From Macquaria australasica (lineage: Eukaryota > Chordata > Actinopteri > Centrarchiformes > Percichthyidae): a DNA stretch of 64,000 bases. Below, piece by piece: positions 1-14,081 of this stretch. The DNA is taken from positions 124,001-188,000 of the forward strand of contig SEMN01000619.1 in the NCBI GenBank assembly GCA_005408345.1, read 5' to 3'. Position 1 is the first letter of the stretch; the number at the start of each line of letters is the position of its first letter. The position numbers were made by a program, and so were the translations under genes. Below the pieces are notes generated by a model. The model did no database searches. It had not been told where the DNA came from and saw nothing but the letters and a program-made list of their open reading frames with translations.

Positions 1-1898
1 TACATACACCCAATACACACACACCTCTTAGAGGGACTCTCCCAGCTGCATTATCAAACTCCTGATAGTTGAACCCTGACCTTGCCAACTGCGCGGTCAA
101 GTTCAGACCATACGCACACGTGGTGTGACTGTAATGGTACAGACAAATCAATGTGTGTCAACATACTGCAGATTAGATAAGATGTCATGGTTTGGCTGAA
201 GTTGTGTTGGTAAACTGAGGTGACAGAAACACTGTGGAATACAAATAGCCCAAAGTGTGTACGGCTTCTGATCGCACATGGAAAAAAAATAGTAATAAAA
301 TTTAAACTACATTCAAACAGAGAGCAGATAACCAGTGCATGGTGAATGTTCAGCTTTGATGGGATCTTTCCCTTCATACTCTGCAATCATGACACAAATA
401 TTTGGTTGGTTTCAAAATGCTGTCCAACTACTTGTGATTTACAGATGTCACTCATCCCTGAATGTCTCCACACTTTTGTCTGCTCACATTTGAGCTCATT
501 TCAATATAATTAAAGGATTTGTTGTAATACCTCTGGAGTTGCTGTTCTGTTGCAAAGTGCTGTGTGCATGTTGAAATATCACTGTGTGCCAATAACAAGT
601 CTGTCTGTAGGGCTGATTTTGCACAGGAGCAAGGAAGATTTGAGATATGTTGATGGTAATATTTCAAGATGGACATAGGTTGATGTTTCCAGGAGGAAAA
701 AAGAAAGAAGGCAACATGGTACAATGACGTAAAGACACAGGAGGGATGCATCACTTTTTTTGCATAAATCAGTCTCACAACATAATTTGTACACATATAT
801 GAAGAGTGACTGGCTTATATTAGTGATGGTCACCAGTTCTACTATTTAACTTAACATAGATTTTGTGCTACTGTTAAACTAGCATTTACAGTTATACTGA
901 ATCACGTCATTTCCACGCAGGTTCCTGCTATGCAAAGTCAGGCTATGTAACTTTTAAAAGAAGAAATATTTCTCTTACAAATGAAAGCTGAATTAATTAG
1001 CAATGAAACACGCTCGGTTCAGTACACTCGGGCATTTAGCAGCTACCGTCCATCTTGGTCCGTATGACCAGTAGCTTAATGTTAGCTCTTTTACATAACT
1101 TTAGATAAATATCCCAGTGCAACAGACGTGATGTCAGGTGTCAGGTCACTGACTTCATGACTTTTCTCTATCTGTGCAACTGTTCCACTATATTTTAGCA
1201 TTTACAATCATCCTGTAATTGCCATCCCATTTTCACACAGTTCTTATATTTTAAGCATTAGTTTGAACATCTTATCCGAGGACAAGCATCTTAGTGCTTG
1301 TAAGGAAATACACACAGTGTGCTAAAAGCTAATGAATGTGCTCTTCTTCCCAGAGCTCATCTAAACTAAGGAGGACTTGTCCTAACTGATTCGAAACCAA
1401 ACTCCCTTGCATTTTATTGCAACAAGACAACGACTATACACTGCACTCCGCATCCTGAGAGACCTAACCCTTATCCAGCAAGGTACTTTTCCATGGATCA
1501 CCTTACCTGTCCCATTTCTTTTAGCTTGGCTACTGATAAAGCACCAGAAGTGGTATGGTGTGCATCCCCAAAGGAGCTGCTGTGACCCTGTGTGTAACTT
1601 GGATGAGAAATTGAAATTGTTGAAATAATGTCTTGGATTTGGACTGTACTGCTGTGACAGTAGTGTTGGAAAATGATCGCAAGCAGGGACACAGTCACAC
1701 TGGAAAAGCTTGATCCAGGCATGAGCACAACAAAGCCTAAGTCATTTGACAGGAGTACGCATGTGTGTGTATCTTTGTGTGTGTGTGTGTTTTCTTTACA
1801 CGACCTCAACTTATCAAGTGAGACACCGCTGTCACACTACTTGATAGACATTACATAGGCACTTGTAACGACTGTACTGTGTACAAGTGGATATATTT

Positions 1899-1912
1899 CT
1901 TGTGTGTGTGTG

Positions 1913-1949
<37 letters not shown>
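1899..1949. repeat. Compound (TG)n(TA)n(TG)n microsatellite
   Basis: Alternating TG, then TATATA, then TG again, about 50 bp in all. The reverse strand gives a spurious Thr/His-rich reading frame. Confidence 0.95.
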
Positions 1950-1951
<2 letters not shown>

Positions 1952-4815
1952 TGTGTCTGTGAGTAGAGCCTCATGACTGTGTGTATTTGTTGCCAAACAC
2001 AGTGCGTGTGAAAGTCTGAGAGAGCAATGCGGTGAATGCAAAGGCTGTCCAATAGGTCGAGCTTTGTGTGCGTCATGTCAACCAAGCAGCAGGGTATACA
2101 TAGCTACAGGTGGGATGGAAACTCAGGCGGGAGGGCAATACACACACAAACACACACACACACAAAGACACATATAAAATTGTGTGAGGGGAGTTGTAGG
2201 GGAAGGGGGAGTTGTTATGTGCCTTGTGTCCAGGGGTTCAGGTATTTTCCCATGAAGTGGGTTTCAGAGAAGACATCAGATCAGCTGGGAAGCAGCTGTT
2301 CCCTTTCTGGGTCACTATGTGTCAAATAAGTTTGATCCAGTTAACAATAACAGTGATCTCTGTGAGACAAAATTGTTGTTTTTTTTAATATCATAAAAAA
2401 GACAGAAAAATAAAAAGGTGCATTCAAACCCATAGGTTTTTCTGTAATACCTCTGAGCTATGAAATGTGACCTACATGATTTAAGGACCTGAGCCAGCTT
2501 GGCATGGCGGCTTAGCAAGTCTTTGTGGCTGCGATCACAGTTAATCCTACAGGGCATAAAAGAGATCATACAAATGAATGTTGGCAAGACTCTTCTTTAA
2601 CTAGGTACTCTACCTGTTGTGACTGGCATCAACAACGCCTCTCTTTCACCTGCCTATACCCATACATCCATACTTGTGTAAATTAACATTTCTATTAAAA
2701 TGGTTAAACTGATGCAGGAATTGTCAAGATATTGTTATTTCTGAACTCAGAGAATGCATACAGATGTCCAGTCCTTCCTTCATGTACACTAAAAGTACAG
2801 GTAACTGACTAAATGAAGGAAACACTTGTATATATAAAGTTTACTGATGGAGGGTGGAATTCATTGCGCTCATTACTTCTACACACATTTTCAGCAGAAA
2901 GCCAAGTCATGTAATTCTGAGTAAGCACCTTTAGCTTGTCGCAAAGCATTTCTATGTTGATTTAAGCTCACTGCATTAACGTAGCAACATGCTTACCATT
3001 TTAAAGGAAGTAGTTGAATGCAGATCTGGTCAGATTTCTAATAGTTACATTTGTTAAAACGGAGGAATAACTTCATATTTACATAGTCATTTGTCAGTTT
3101 GTTAGCACATTTATCCTAAAAAAAGCTCAGATACCTGGTTGTGATTAAACGGACGAATGTACGACCAGCACTCACGTCCTGTCTTACTTCTGCTTATCTT
3201 ACTTACTGACTGTTAAATCTCATGAGAGGTCATGGATTGCTTTAAACATAAAAGCCACATCCTAAATCCAGAATATTGTCTGTTCTGCCAAGTAATCACT
3301 TGTTGAGAGGTTTGTTTTGTATGTACAGAGAGTAAGAGCTAAGGAATAGGTTGGAAATTGGCATTGTTTTAAACTGCATGTATCATCATATGTGATATAT
3401 ATTTATTGTCCACAGAGTTGGGACTTTGGAAAAGTGGATACAAAAACAACAGACTCTCAAGATACACTGAAAATCCCAAATTGATATTTAACAGTGTAAA
3501 ATATCACTTCTGCTGCAGACAACAACCCGTAATGATGTAAATACACACTGACAGACACACGCCATGTTGAGGAACCTGAGATGACTGTTTCAAAGTCCAT
3601 ATTTATTGACAGTGTGGCTCGGAGAGACAGAACATTGAACCTTGCTGTTATCAGGGTGGACTGACCTGCATCAAGACGTGTAACCCAGACTGGTGCTGTC
3701 ACTGTGTTTACATTGGCTGTAGATGCTTTCACATCTGTAGGTTATGTATGTCTCAGGTGAGGTTGTGCCTAAAGCAGTGCTTGAGACTTTCACTCATTGG
3801 TTGGCTCAAACTGCTTCGTACTTCAGTGCCCAGAAATCATACGCTGTCATGCCAATAAAGTGAATTTGTGTTTCTTGGAGCCGCTTAGGAGTGGCGCATA
3901 AGGGGAATATACAGGGTCTTAAGTACTGGGAAATAGACACTTTTGACTTTTCCCCATGTATATAAAATATTGCAGCTTTAGATGCAAACTTTCCAAGCAT
4001 CATAAAGATTCATATAAAAGTTCAGAGTTGAGTCAAAAGGTCAAGAATGGTCACAAATGTGAGTCTCATCCCGCTACAGCAGGGGGCTGTGATCGGAGAG
4101 ATCATATCTTTTCAAGTGTGTTCTCTGCACAGCAAGGTACATAAAGTGGGTATGAAAAGAACAAGATGTTGTAAAAGACTATAGAGTAATAATAAAAACC
4201 TCACACTGAGAGATATCTATAACACAGGATATGTTTGTAATGTCAACAATTCTGCGTGTCTGCAGATGGCGTCTTGATGAGATGATGCAGACATCAGAGA
4301 AGCTCCAGAGAATTTCAGGCACCGCCGAGGGGAAAGATTGAAAACGGGAGATTTGTGAGAAAGACAAGAAGTCAATGTTGACATGCACTGACAAAACAAA
4401 CTCAACGGCATATGCAAAAGAATGCGCTTCAGTTGGCTTAGTGATAATAACAGGAAGGAAACACCAGCAACACAAACACGCAGGTAAATACACGCATGCA
4501 CACAATAACTGTTGATGTGCCTGGTTCAATCCAGTTTGGTAATTACTATAACCACTTTTCTACTTATAGTACGTCAATTCCTGGTTACCCCACCCTTTCC
4601 ATGTGAACTCAATAGAAAACAAATTCAAGTTTGTCTGGTTGAAGACAGTAAGGAACTGGCTAGGAGAGGTTTGATCAGTTTTATATTAAAAGATCTGTCA
4701 ATCAGTGTGGGGATGATAGCAGTTTCCGATCTTATGTTGAATTTTGGTGGCGGGGCCTACATTTGTCCAAGGGCTAGAATTTTTCAAAGCAGACAATGTG
4801 GGGGCCGGACTTTCA

Positions 4816-4816
<1 letters not shown>

Positions 4817-4848
<32 letters not shown>
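4817..4848. repeat. (TA)n microsatellite
   Basis: About 16 perfect TA dinucleotides. Just upstream, near 4750-4810, is a G-rich piece containing GGGGGCCGG; similar GGGCCGG wording recurs at about 5300-5345, which suggests decayed copies of one dispersed element. Confidence 0.9.
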
Positions 4849-4851
<3 letters not shown>

Positions 4852-5167
4852 CATATAGACACACGCAATTGCAGAATGCAGTCCTGACTGGCAGGACATA
4901 TTAATCGGTTTTGGTGCTATCAGTGTCCTGATTGGTGGAAAATGCTTGCAAGAAGCAGGAAGAAAAGCCTTTTGAATTGTTTGTCAGCCACGCAAAAGTG
5001 AAAAAAAGAAATAAAACGACATGTTAAACAAGAGCATGTGAAAAAAATAAAAGGAAATGTTAAATGAGAGCTACAAGTTTGTCCCCATTCTTGAAAATGA
5101 AAATATGGCACAAGCTGCATTCCATTCCTAAAAGAATTCATAAAAGAACAAAAGATTTCGTTTCAAC

Positions 5168-5234
5168 TTCACCTATTCGAACCGAGAGCCTCTGGCTGTG
5201 AGGCGACAGTGCTAACCACTACACCATCGTGCCA
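5168..5234 (-). mobile_element. tRNA-derived SINE head / tRNA pseudogene
   Basis: On the minus strand the sequence starts GGCACGATGG, continues with an A-box-like TGGTGTAGTGGTTAGCA and ends with a B-box-like GGTTCGAATAG about 50 bases later. This is the RNA polymerase III internal promoter layout of tRNA genes. There is no complementary 3' acceptor arm, so it is not an intact tRNA gene. This head is common in dispersed teleost repeats. The promoter-like boxes are seen directly; calling it a SINE is inference. Confidence 0.6.
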
Positions 5235-5715
5235 TTATGCTAAATATCGTAGCGCATTTTGTCCTCCTTGCATTTTCTGAATTCATTTATATTTTGCGGG
5301 CCAGATGAGAAGCTTTGGCGGGCCGGATGTGATCTGGGGGCCGTCAACTGGCGGACCTTCAAAATATTAATTATAACCTCTGTGGCTCTGCCTTTGTATT
5401 TTTCTGTCTTTGTAAATCATGCATATGGAAATACGTGTGCATACATGTTATGCTCTGTGCTCAGCACATTGTAGTATGAATGCATGAAATGACAATTTGT
5501 AGAGAAAGCACATATTCTATCACAGTCATAGAGGATATTGAGTAAGGAATGTAAGAAAAAGACAGTCAAAAGTTTCACACTTAGTTTCATATTCGACTCA
5601 TGACTCACCATATCCGAAACAGAATGACCTGAGGAGCATGTGTCAGCTGATAAATGAGAAAGTTAACAACCAATCTGTGCTTTGCAACGCTTAAAAATGA
5701 ACACAAGAATGTTTA

Positions 5716-5785
5716 AAGGAATAGTGGGACTTTTTGGGAAATACACTTATTTGTTTTTTTGCAAAGAGTTAGGAACACAAACTTT
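5716..5785 (+). mobile_element. Terminal fragment of dispersed MITE family A
   Basis: The stretch AAAGGAATAGTGGGAC...TTGGGAAATACACTTATTTG...GCAAAGAGTTAGG matches the termini of the longer copies at about 25.73-26.60 kb and 60.03-60.40 kb in this window. Only one end is recognisable here. Confidence 0.55.
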
Positions 5786-6987
5786 CTGGCTCACTTGAGC
5801 ACCACATTTTGCGCTGGCAAAGCACAAAGAAAAACAAAAATACACGGTGAAAGAGGTTTTAGCCATGATCTTTCATAAGAAACAAGAAGATGTAAATGAC
5901 AACGATTCAGATTTTGACTGCTGGTAGCCTACACGGATGAGGATTAGTCTACGAGGAACGCCTTGATCCAAAAATTTCTTACAATGTGAAAGTTCAATTT
6001 CAGTACAGTTTTTGTGTTTTTAGTGTTTTCTGTGAGGAATAAAAATGTTATATTTGAAAAAGTAATCAACCACTGTTATCCATATATCAACAGATCAACA
6101 GGTTGTCTATTTTACAATGATATATTACACTTTATTTACTCTGGTGATACTGACCAAGATATACAGGCAGCACCAAAATGTAGGCTATATATTGTCAAAT
6201 TTTCTACTGTAAACGCCCAGGACGATATCCAATAATTGGCTGTAAATCATTGAGGAAAAGGTGTATTTTCACCAAACTTCACATGGCATTCCAAAACACT
6301 TAAATACAACTTTTCACATTGAAAAAATAAAAATTACCAGGTTGACTATGAAGTTATTCAACAAAACACACATTTTTTTCACTGGGCTTTTTTTTTTAAT
6401 GTCAAATATGCTCTCACAAAGGTAATGCATGATGGTGAATTTACACTGCACCAGAAAGAAAAAGCAGGTTCCCCTAAATCATATGATGTATAACACTTGA
6501 TACTGTCTGACAAAATGAGCTCAGAATTGGCAAAAATATAAAACTATGTCCAGGCGTTTCTTTGTCTATGTAGGTTTAAGAGGGTTAAAATGGAGCAGTC
6601 TGGCATTTAGCTACATACACTTGTTTGTCCCCTCAAATCAACAGATCCAAGGACGGATATCATTATCAGCTTGGACCAGATGTGCGTGGTTCTTTGCACT
6701 TAGCATACAGACTTAGGAAACCTGCTAGCCTTTGGATATTGGCACGTGTGGTTGAGGTTGACCCTCTTACTGAAAGCAAGAAAGCACATGTCATGTGTCA
6801 TATCTGGGACTTTCATGTTTAGAATATCATGGTAACTGCAGACTGTATACAGAGTTAAAAGGGTTAGATGGGCCAGATCAATAATGTACTGTAGCCTATG
6901 TTCTGATGTGGGACAGTGTGGGTGAACCACGTAGACAGCAGCAGGTAATGAGGAAACATAAAGTAGAGTAAAGGGCAACTATTATTA

Positions 6988-7153
6988 ACACACACACACA
7001 CACACACACACTTTTATCAGTGTTCACGTTTTTTTAAACCAGCAGTAGACACCAATACAAACTCAGTTGGACACACACATTAATGCATGTACTCAGATGC
7101 ACATGCAGACAAACAAACACTGCTGCAACACACTCACATATAAAAATGACCCC

Positions 7154-7192
<39 letters not shown>
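6988..7192. repeat. Two (CA)n microsatellites
   Basis: CA tracts at about 6988-7011 and 7151-7192, the second preceded by CGCGCG. The intervening sequence is CA-rich. The Thr/His- and Val/Cys-rich reading frames here are artefacts of the repeats. Confidence 0.9.
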
Positions 7193-7194
<2 letters not shown>

Positions 7195-7835
7195 AAGCAG
7201 CCATAAGCCAAAGTCCAGTTGCATGGGGTGTGAGATGGAGAATTCCAGTTTATATAAATCCAGTTTATACAGTAAGTCAAGTCCATTATCACTTTGCAGT
7301 GATCACAGGCAATACTGTAAAATGAAGCCTTTACAACACTATAAACACAGACTTGATCAACATATACCACAGCAGCAGCAGCTTAATTGCATTTCAGACT
7401 AAGCTCTCTGTTATGTTTTGGCTGGTTCCTGTCTTAGTCGATCATGAGCTCGTGTCGTGTGGGAGGTCACGGTGGTGTGACTGGGTAATGATTTAGCCGG
7501 AGGTCACCTCAGACTGCCGAAGGTCATTTTACCTCTCAAGTGCTGTTTCAGGTCAAAATGTGGACAATGTTATATCGGCCAGTATCTTTCAACTCATTGA
7601 TTTGTTGGTGAATGAGTAGCTTGGATTATTTGTGGTGATTCATCAGCAGGCTATTAAAATATTCAGCAACTCGCTCATCATGTGACACTGTACAACATGT
7701 CGACAAGAGCAGCTGGGGTGTCATAATAGACACCATACAACTGACTGTGTATGGTTATGCTCTCAGGAGGGTTTATTTATGTTTAGAACGGAAACTGTGA
7801 CGTGGGCCTGAGCGTGTATGTGTCTTTCTCCGTGA

Positions 7836-7844
<9 letters not shown>

Positions 7845-7910
<66 letters not shown>

Positions 7911-7921
7911 TGTGTGTGTGT
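7845..7921. repeat. Long (TG)n microsatellite
   Basis: About 38 TG units with a single interruption (TC near 7909), one of the longest dinucleotide arrays in the window. Alternating purine-pyrimidine DNA of this length is prone to form Z-DNA. Confidence 0.95.
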
Positions 7922-10900
7922 GAAGTGGCTCTGTCCCTTGGGAGAAAATAGACAAGGACAGTCAAAGGAAATTGGAATTCACAAGTTAACTGCCAGTCAT
8001 CTCTGCTGCTCTCTCTTAATATAGAACAACATCTCAGCATTTACAGCAACATAAACAGTACAGTACAGTGCATGTCAATCTGTAGAAATAGGCCAAAACT
8101 CTATTTACATTTTGTCACAAGCTCATCTAGGTAGTAAAAAAAACCCTAACACACATTCAGATCCTTTCCCGTAAAACAACGAACACACTTGGGTTACTTA
8201 TCTCCAGGAGTAAACCATTAACTAAACTCACTAGCCATTATCTTTATTACCACCCCAGAGATATACCAGTTAATGCTTCCTGCTCTCTGTGACCTCTTAT
8301 ATCTCCTCTCAAACAGCGTATCAAATTTTATAGTAAACTGTCAACAACGGACAACTTCTCCAGTGCTGTTTAATTTACTTTTGACTTTTACTTTTGAATT
8401 TCCTGGAAGGCCGGAGCTGCTCCACAAATGTGGCGTGACTCCCAAGGACAATATGGTGGCAGTACAGGGGATTTTATGAGCATTTTTTTTGCTGTTAGTT
8501 TTACAGCTGTAAGCTTCTCCTTTTAAATGTAATAGCTCCTAGCACCTCCCTAAAGCTGTTAGCTACTGTTCAGCTAAATATTATAGAACTCTAAAAACTG
8601 TTAGGGTGAAGACAGTGAAGTTACCCTTTACAAGCATTGCGTTTCTCTGACCTTATATTTATGCACCTTTGCTGCCACCTACTGGAATAGTTGTACAATT
8701 GCAGTGTCTGTGTTGCTGAGATGAGGACACTCGTACACAGGCAAGCAAAAACACACAATAATTAGCAGTAATTAGTTTTTTACAGTTGGTTACGTGCATT
8801 TCCAAAACTCTACAGACAGTCAGCACAGCAGCTGTCAATGTGGACCAAACTGTGGATCCCTTTTCATTGCTTTGACACAAAATCATGCATTCAGTGACCA
8901 CATCTTTCAAAATGCGTGAATTGTTTTCTCAGTCAAACTCAACCCCACCAAAACACTGTGTATTTACAGTCCATTTTGCACATGTTTACATGCTAATTTA
9001 TGTTCATAAGATAAAACAATATGACTGTAAATTAGACTACAACTGGTTATATTCTGCTACATCCAATAAAAGAAAAAAGAAAACTAGATTTTTATTATAT
9101 ATATATATTATTTTCCATGAGGTGGAAAGCTTATGATCACTGTCTACATGATTAGATGTCTCTCCTGGATGCAATCGATGCTGGATGCCTCGACATATCT
9201 GCAGAAGAAGGGTTAACTACTACTGCTGTATTTCCCTATCTGTAGCTATTCTACACCTGTATATATAGTGAATATATACACGTTTGTTTTGTATTGCATG
9301 ACTGGAATAGCTTTAGTTTAGGAAAACAAGGCCTATTGAAGCACATTGTAGCATTTATGATTCATTTTTGTTATAATATATACTGTTAGGTAGCACAACC
9401 CATGCAGTAAACAGATGGCCATCGATAAAGATAAAAATGAAAAGTAAAGAATATGTTTTCTTGAAGGGAGACAAATGTTGTCAAGTGTTGTGGTTGTTGA
9501 CTCTAAGATGTGCATGAACAATGAATGTTTTAGTTGCATTCATGCATTTTGGATGTGAGATGAACTGTTGTGCTGAGCTGCATGTCGGCGAGGTAAAAGT
9601 GTGACGTGTTTTCAAAAAGTGAACTCAGTATAAAGAAATGTGTGTAACCAATTATAAAAAAACAGTACAGACAAAAACACATTCATCACTCACAGTCATT
9701 TGTTGCTGTGATATGGAAGTGAAAAAAATACTATCATGCTTAATTTAGATGTTAGCCAAGAGGATGGGGATAATTGGCCTTGGGTGCAGGAAAACAACAT
9801 GCCCAGCAGGGAGCAGAAAAAGTCAATGTTCCTGCTATGGTGACCAGGGCTGGGGTCATTCGTGTGCTATGCAGTTATTCCAGGAAATGGTTCTTTTTTC
9901 TTCTTTCTCTGAATGTTTTTGCATGTAGGATTTTTTTTTCTTTCATTTGTGAAATGACATGACTGGTCAGATAGTCAAATAGGTATGAATGGAAAGCAGC
10001 AGGTGAAAGGTGACAGAGCCCCTGACCTTTACTGAAGAAACATAGCCTATATATACTAACACACACAGCAGTTATAGCACAGATAAGAGCAGTGGGCACT
10101 GAGTATTGGTAGAAGTCAGTAATAACGTTCATCCAGTGTACAGTGTTTGGGTAAACGTGACAAGAAGTTCTGCAGTGACTTTATCAGCACAGCTCCTCTT
10201 TTCAAAGGACCTTGACACTTGTGTTCAGGGTCACATAGAAGAGAATTCTGTTTCCTGGTCCTTGAGCTGAAGCAATGCTTGCGGTGCTGAAGTAGAGTTG
10301 GGGAGTGAAAGGAACACCCCAAGGTTGTGAGATACTGGCATGTTGTTCCTGTTAAAGCATGACTCTTGTTCTCATCACGGCTTCACTTTTTTTTTTTTGA
10401 TGAAATTGCACCATTTGATCAAGCTATTCTGAAAGGCTACTGTCACAAATTGAAAAACTAATGATATTCATGATCTAACTTATCTAATTTGTGGTCTGAA
10501 TCAGGTTTGTGAATTGCAAGATGTGGTATTATGATATTTTATAGATATTAGTCATTCTTCCTTTTTGGATATGTGAGGCGTCAGCATACTGCCAGTCAAT
10601 CAACGTGTCATGGCTTATGAATATTTATGTTATTATGTAATGCTGAACAGCTTAAAAAAAAGTTACCAACATACAGTAGTCATACCAACTTGTCACAAAA
10701 CTATGAAAATACATGTAGCCACAAAAAAGCTATTCTGTGATTGATGTGTTCCCTTTTTTCTGTGCTTATTTAGTAAATGCACAAGTATGATGGGGCCAAA
10801 TGAAAGAACACCACCTGCAGAGAACCACATGCTTTGGTAACTTCTAGGCTGGAGTCAGAAATTAGGAACTGACGACTGCAAAAGATTACTAGCAGTAACG

Positions 10901-11739
10901 ATGTCTTACTAAGACATGAGACTACAGAGCAACAAAATATTGGCTACGTATTTTTAATTTTAGAGCAGTATTTTCCAGTGATGATAACTGAGCTTCAACC
11001 TTTCTACACTTGTATGAAAACTTTGATCTAATTACAAAGTAAAATAAAGTTCTCAGTTTCTCTGTTGAAAAGAAAATGGAAAACACTATAATAGGAATAA
11101 TTGCATGGTTAGAGAGACACTTTCCACACCATATATATACAGGATATATGTGGCTGACCATGCCAGGTATCTATAGTACAGCAAAATATACATTCTGTGT
11201 ACATATTACCTGGTCAGCTGATGACATTTCACTCTATTAGATATCTGCAAACCAACAACCAAGAGGTGAGACGATGTAACTAGATTCTGTGTTTGCTGTC
11301 TCTGGTTTATGAAGTACTGTGGAAAGATTTAAGGTTAGACATGATGTGCATATCAACACTGATTAGATACAAATTGTATGTAATGTATACTTTTCAGTTA
11401 TAAACTACAAACTGCACCTCAGTCCCCAAATAAAGAAAAAAAGAAAGAAAGAAGAGCCTGACCTCTGTGTGCAAGAGGAAAATATAGCATGCAAAATGTT
11501 TGTAATGCTAGACAAATTCGTTCCTTTTTCGATTAGCAATAAAGTCATTTCCAGTGCAAACCTTGTCTTTGGCACTCTTGTTACACTGCTCTGTATCATA
11601 AAGTCAATGTAAGAGAATATGATTACTTCAGGGACTGCTGGGGACGCAGCGGATCTGTTGTCATCACTTAGATGACCACCAACTCTCAGTGTGTCTCTTT
11701 AAGTGGGGTGGGGGGAGTATTGGATGATGTCACTGCTAC

Positions 11740-11870
11740 CTGTCTGATTGACTGAGTGATTAATCACCAGGGGGCTTGGACTAGGAGGAGAGGGCGAGGG
11801 GGATCAGATTGGAATGAGGGAGGGAGGGGCCAAAGACTGATCAATCACAATGATTGACAGGCTGGATCTG
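11740..11870 (+). promoter_or_regulatory. Candidate cis element with clustered PBX/MEIS-type motifs
   Basis: TGATTGACTG lies near 11745, TCAATCA near 11840 (the same core on the other strand), and an exact TGATTGACAG, the composite PBX-MEIS/PREP motif, at 11851-11860. GTGATTAATCAC near 11756 is a homeodomain-like palindrome. The surroundings are unusually G+A rich. Motif presence is seen directly; enhancer function is inference from motif density only. Confidence 0.3.
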
Positions 11871-12192
11871 AGGATCAGCATCCGTGGAGGATACTACATC
11901 ACCAGAGTCAGACACCGGCACACAGGCATGCACATTTACGCACATGATGCGCACAAATGGACACAAAGCCACACGTGCACGCACATAGACACATAAACGC
12001 ACGCACCAACGCATGCACAAAAATACATGCAAACACACCCAGACACATGTACACAATTTGCCATCACAGCACCACCCATCCATAGGTTTCTCCCCATCCA
12101 ACCCCTGAAGAATGTGTCAGCATGGGAGAAATGCACCCAGATACAGGATGGATAATAACAGCCTGAGTACAGATGGATTTACTGCCATGATT

Positions 12193-12195
<3 letters not shown>

Positions 12196-12225
<30 letters not shown>
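12196..12225. repeat. (CA)n microsatellite
   Basis: About 14 CA units. A looser run of CA/ACGCAC words precedes it at 11915-12055. Confidence 0.9.
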
Positions 12226-12228
<3 letters not shown>

Positions 12229-13224
12229 CAGTAATCGTCACCATCTATTCATGTCAGCCACACGTTCTCATCATGGTCACTGTATCTTGCGAGAAGGGGA
12301 GTGGGAGGGAGAGAGATCAGATTCAGGGGCAAAGATATACAGCGCGCTGTTAGATTTAACGCCACCACGTGCAGACATGTGCACACATCCTCAGAAGAGC
12401 AGGACACAGAAAAAGTCCTGCAACACACATTTTAAATGAATGAAACTCCACTCCCTCCCCCTCTACTTCTCTTTAATCCCCACCACCACCCTCTGTTACA
12501 GTATCATCTGCTGATTAGTGGTGAATTATTGCCGTTTCAGAGAGAAAGAGACATCTGTCACTAGCCAGGACCGACCCCCCACCCCCACCCCCCGAGGCAA
12601 GAGGCTGCCACCTGAGAGACCAGAGCCTCTCCCTGGGGACTGATCGCTTCAATAACCCCACCCACACCATCTCTTTACTCAAACCCAGCACCACCACCAT
12701 ATTTAACCTCCATTTTTGGTCTAAATGTCACCTCTTTTCCTGTATTTCCTTCATCTCTTTATCATCTCTTCACTCCCTACTTTCTGTGTTTCTTAGACAT
12801 TCAAGGGGCCAAGATTATAGAAACATTTGCATTTTTCTTCATCTTCACCCCACCCCCACCTTTTACCCCTCATCCCTTCCCCCAAAGTAGTTGCATCACA
12901 ATAAGAGTAGTGTGTATCATTCACAATGTCCCTCCCTCCCCACACTTAAGATGTAACAAGATGCCCCTCATTGATATCTGCTCCTGATAACATCTGGCTA
13001 GTCTGATTGTCTCTGTGTGTGTGTGTGTGTGCGTGTATATGTGTGTTAGGTGCTACTCAATACTACCATCTTTTCCTTTACTGGGCCACCATAATGCTTC
13101 TGATTAAAGATCTAAAGTATATAGGAGTGTATATACTTACATTTACAAAAGTACAAGTATTAACATATATTTTTATGTTAACAATGGATTAAATGACTGT
13201 GTGTAATGTGAAAGGTGTTGCTCA

Positions 13225-13350
13225 TATAGACAAACCCTCAGAGAATTACTGCAGCTCTCAGCTCTATGGAGCATTTTAGCATCTTTCATCTCGTTGTTTT
13301 GGTTTTACAGCTTTACTGTTCTGGTTCACTCTCCAAAGTGACTCCCAAAA
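13225..13350 (-). repeat. Dispersed repeat family B, partial copy, reverse orientation
   Basis: Read on the minus strand, this segment (CTCCATAGAGCTGAGAGCTG, AAAATGCT, AAAACCAAAACAACGAG) matches the 3' part of the copies at 17.79-18.19, 19.65-20.14 and 62.85-63.24 kb. It is a truncated copy. Confidence 0.5.
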
Positions 13351-13449
13351 AACAGTAGTTAATGCAGGTTTTTGCAGTATTTGAGTAAAAGTATTTAATT
13401 ACTTTCCACCACTGCATATAAAGGGTTCTATATAAGTATACAGTGGCAG

Positions 13450-13580
<131 letters not shown>

Positions 13581-14081
13581 GTTCTTTATTGATCCCCCAG
13601 AGGGGAAATTGTTGTGTTGCAGCAGGTAGAGAATAAGATTTGCATAAAAATAAAAATAAAAATAAATATTTACTTAACCTAAAATAGAATAAACCTAAGT
13701 TAAACCTAAATTGGGATTAAATTAACATAAAATTAAGTTAAACCTAAATTGGACTTAAATTAACATGTCCCCAACCTAAATTAAGTAATTAAATTAACAT
13801 GTCTCTAACTTAAGTTAAACAAACGGTTAACGCCAAAACAACAGTTAACAGAATATACAGTATACACTGCAGTATACAGTACAATAAACACTACAATTTA
13901 CACTGTACAATACACTATACAATACCATACGCTATACAGTACAATACGCTATACAATACAATGTACAAATATGTAACAATAAGACAAACACAGACACAGA
14001 AGTCCGGTGTAATGCTGGATGCAGTGTTGTCGTGTGTATTTATTGTCCCACAGGTTCAGTGGATATGAGTGCTGTTGCAAC

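Larger units (their letters stand above)
1..13449. other. Gene-free upstream region, distal part
   Basis: I see no exon with recognisable homology on either strand. The longest reading frames here are short, biased towards Thr/His or Val/Cys from CA/TG repeats, and have no recognisable domain. The region holds AT-rich unique sequence, microsatellites, a tRNA-derived SINE head near 5.2 kb, one end of a MITE near 5.7 kb and a purine-rich stretch near 11.7 kb with PBX-type motifs. It lies 15-28 kb upstream of mycl and could hold distal regulatory elements. Without alignment to other fish I cannot say which parts are conserved. Confidence 0.7.

Noticed and set aside
5168..5234. Functional tRNA gene
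   Set aside because: A- and B-box-like words are present but the acceptor stem and a credible 3' end are not.
7773..8040. Thr/His-rich and Val/Cys-rich ORFs over TG/CA arrays here and at about 18.7-19.1, 27.7-28.1, 50.1-50.6, 59.7-60.0 and 63.4-63.9 kb
   Set aside because: They are translations of dinucleotide repeats in several frames, with no domain or splice context.
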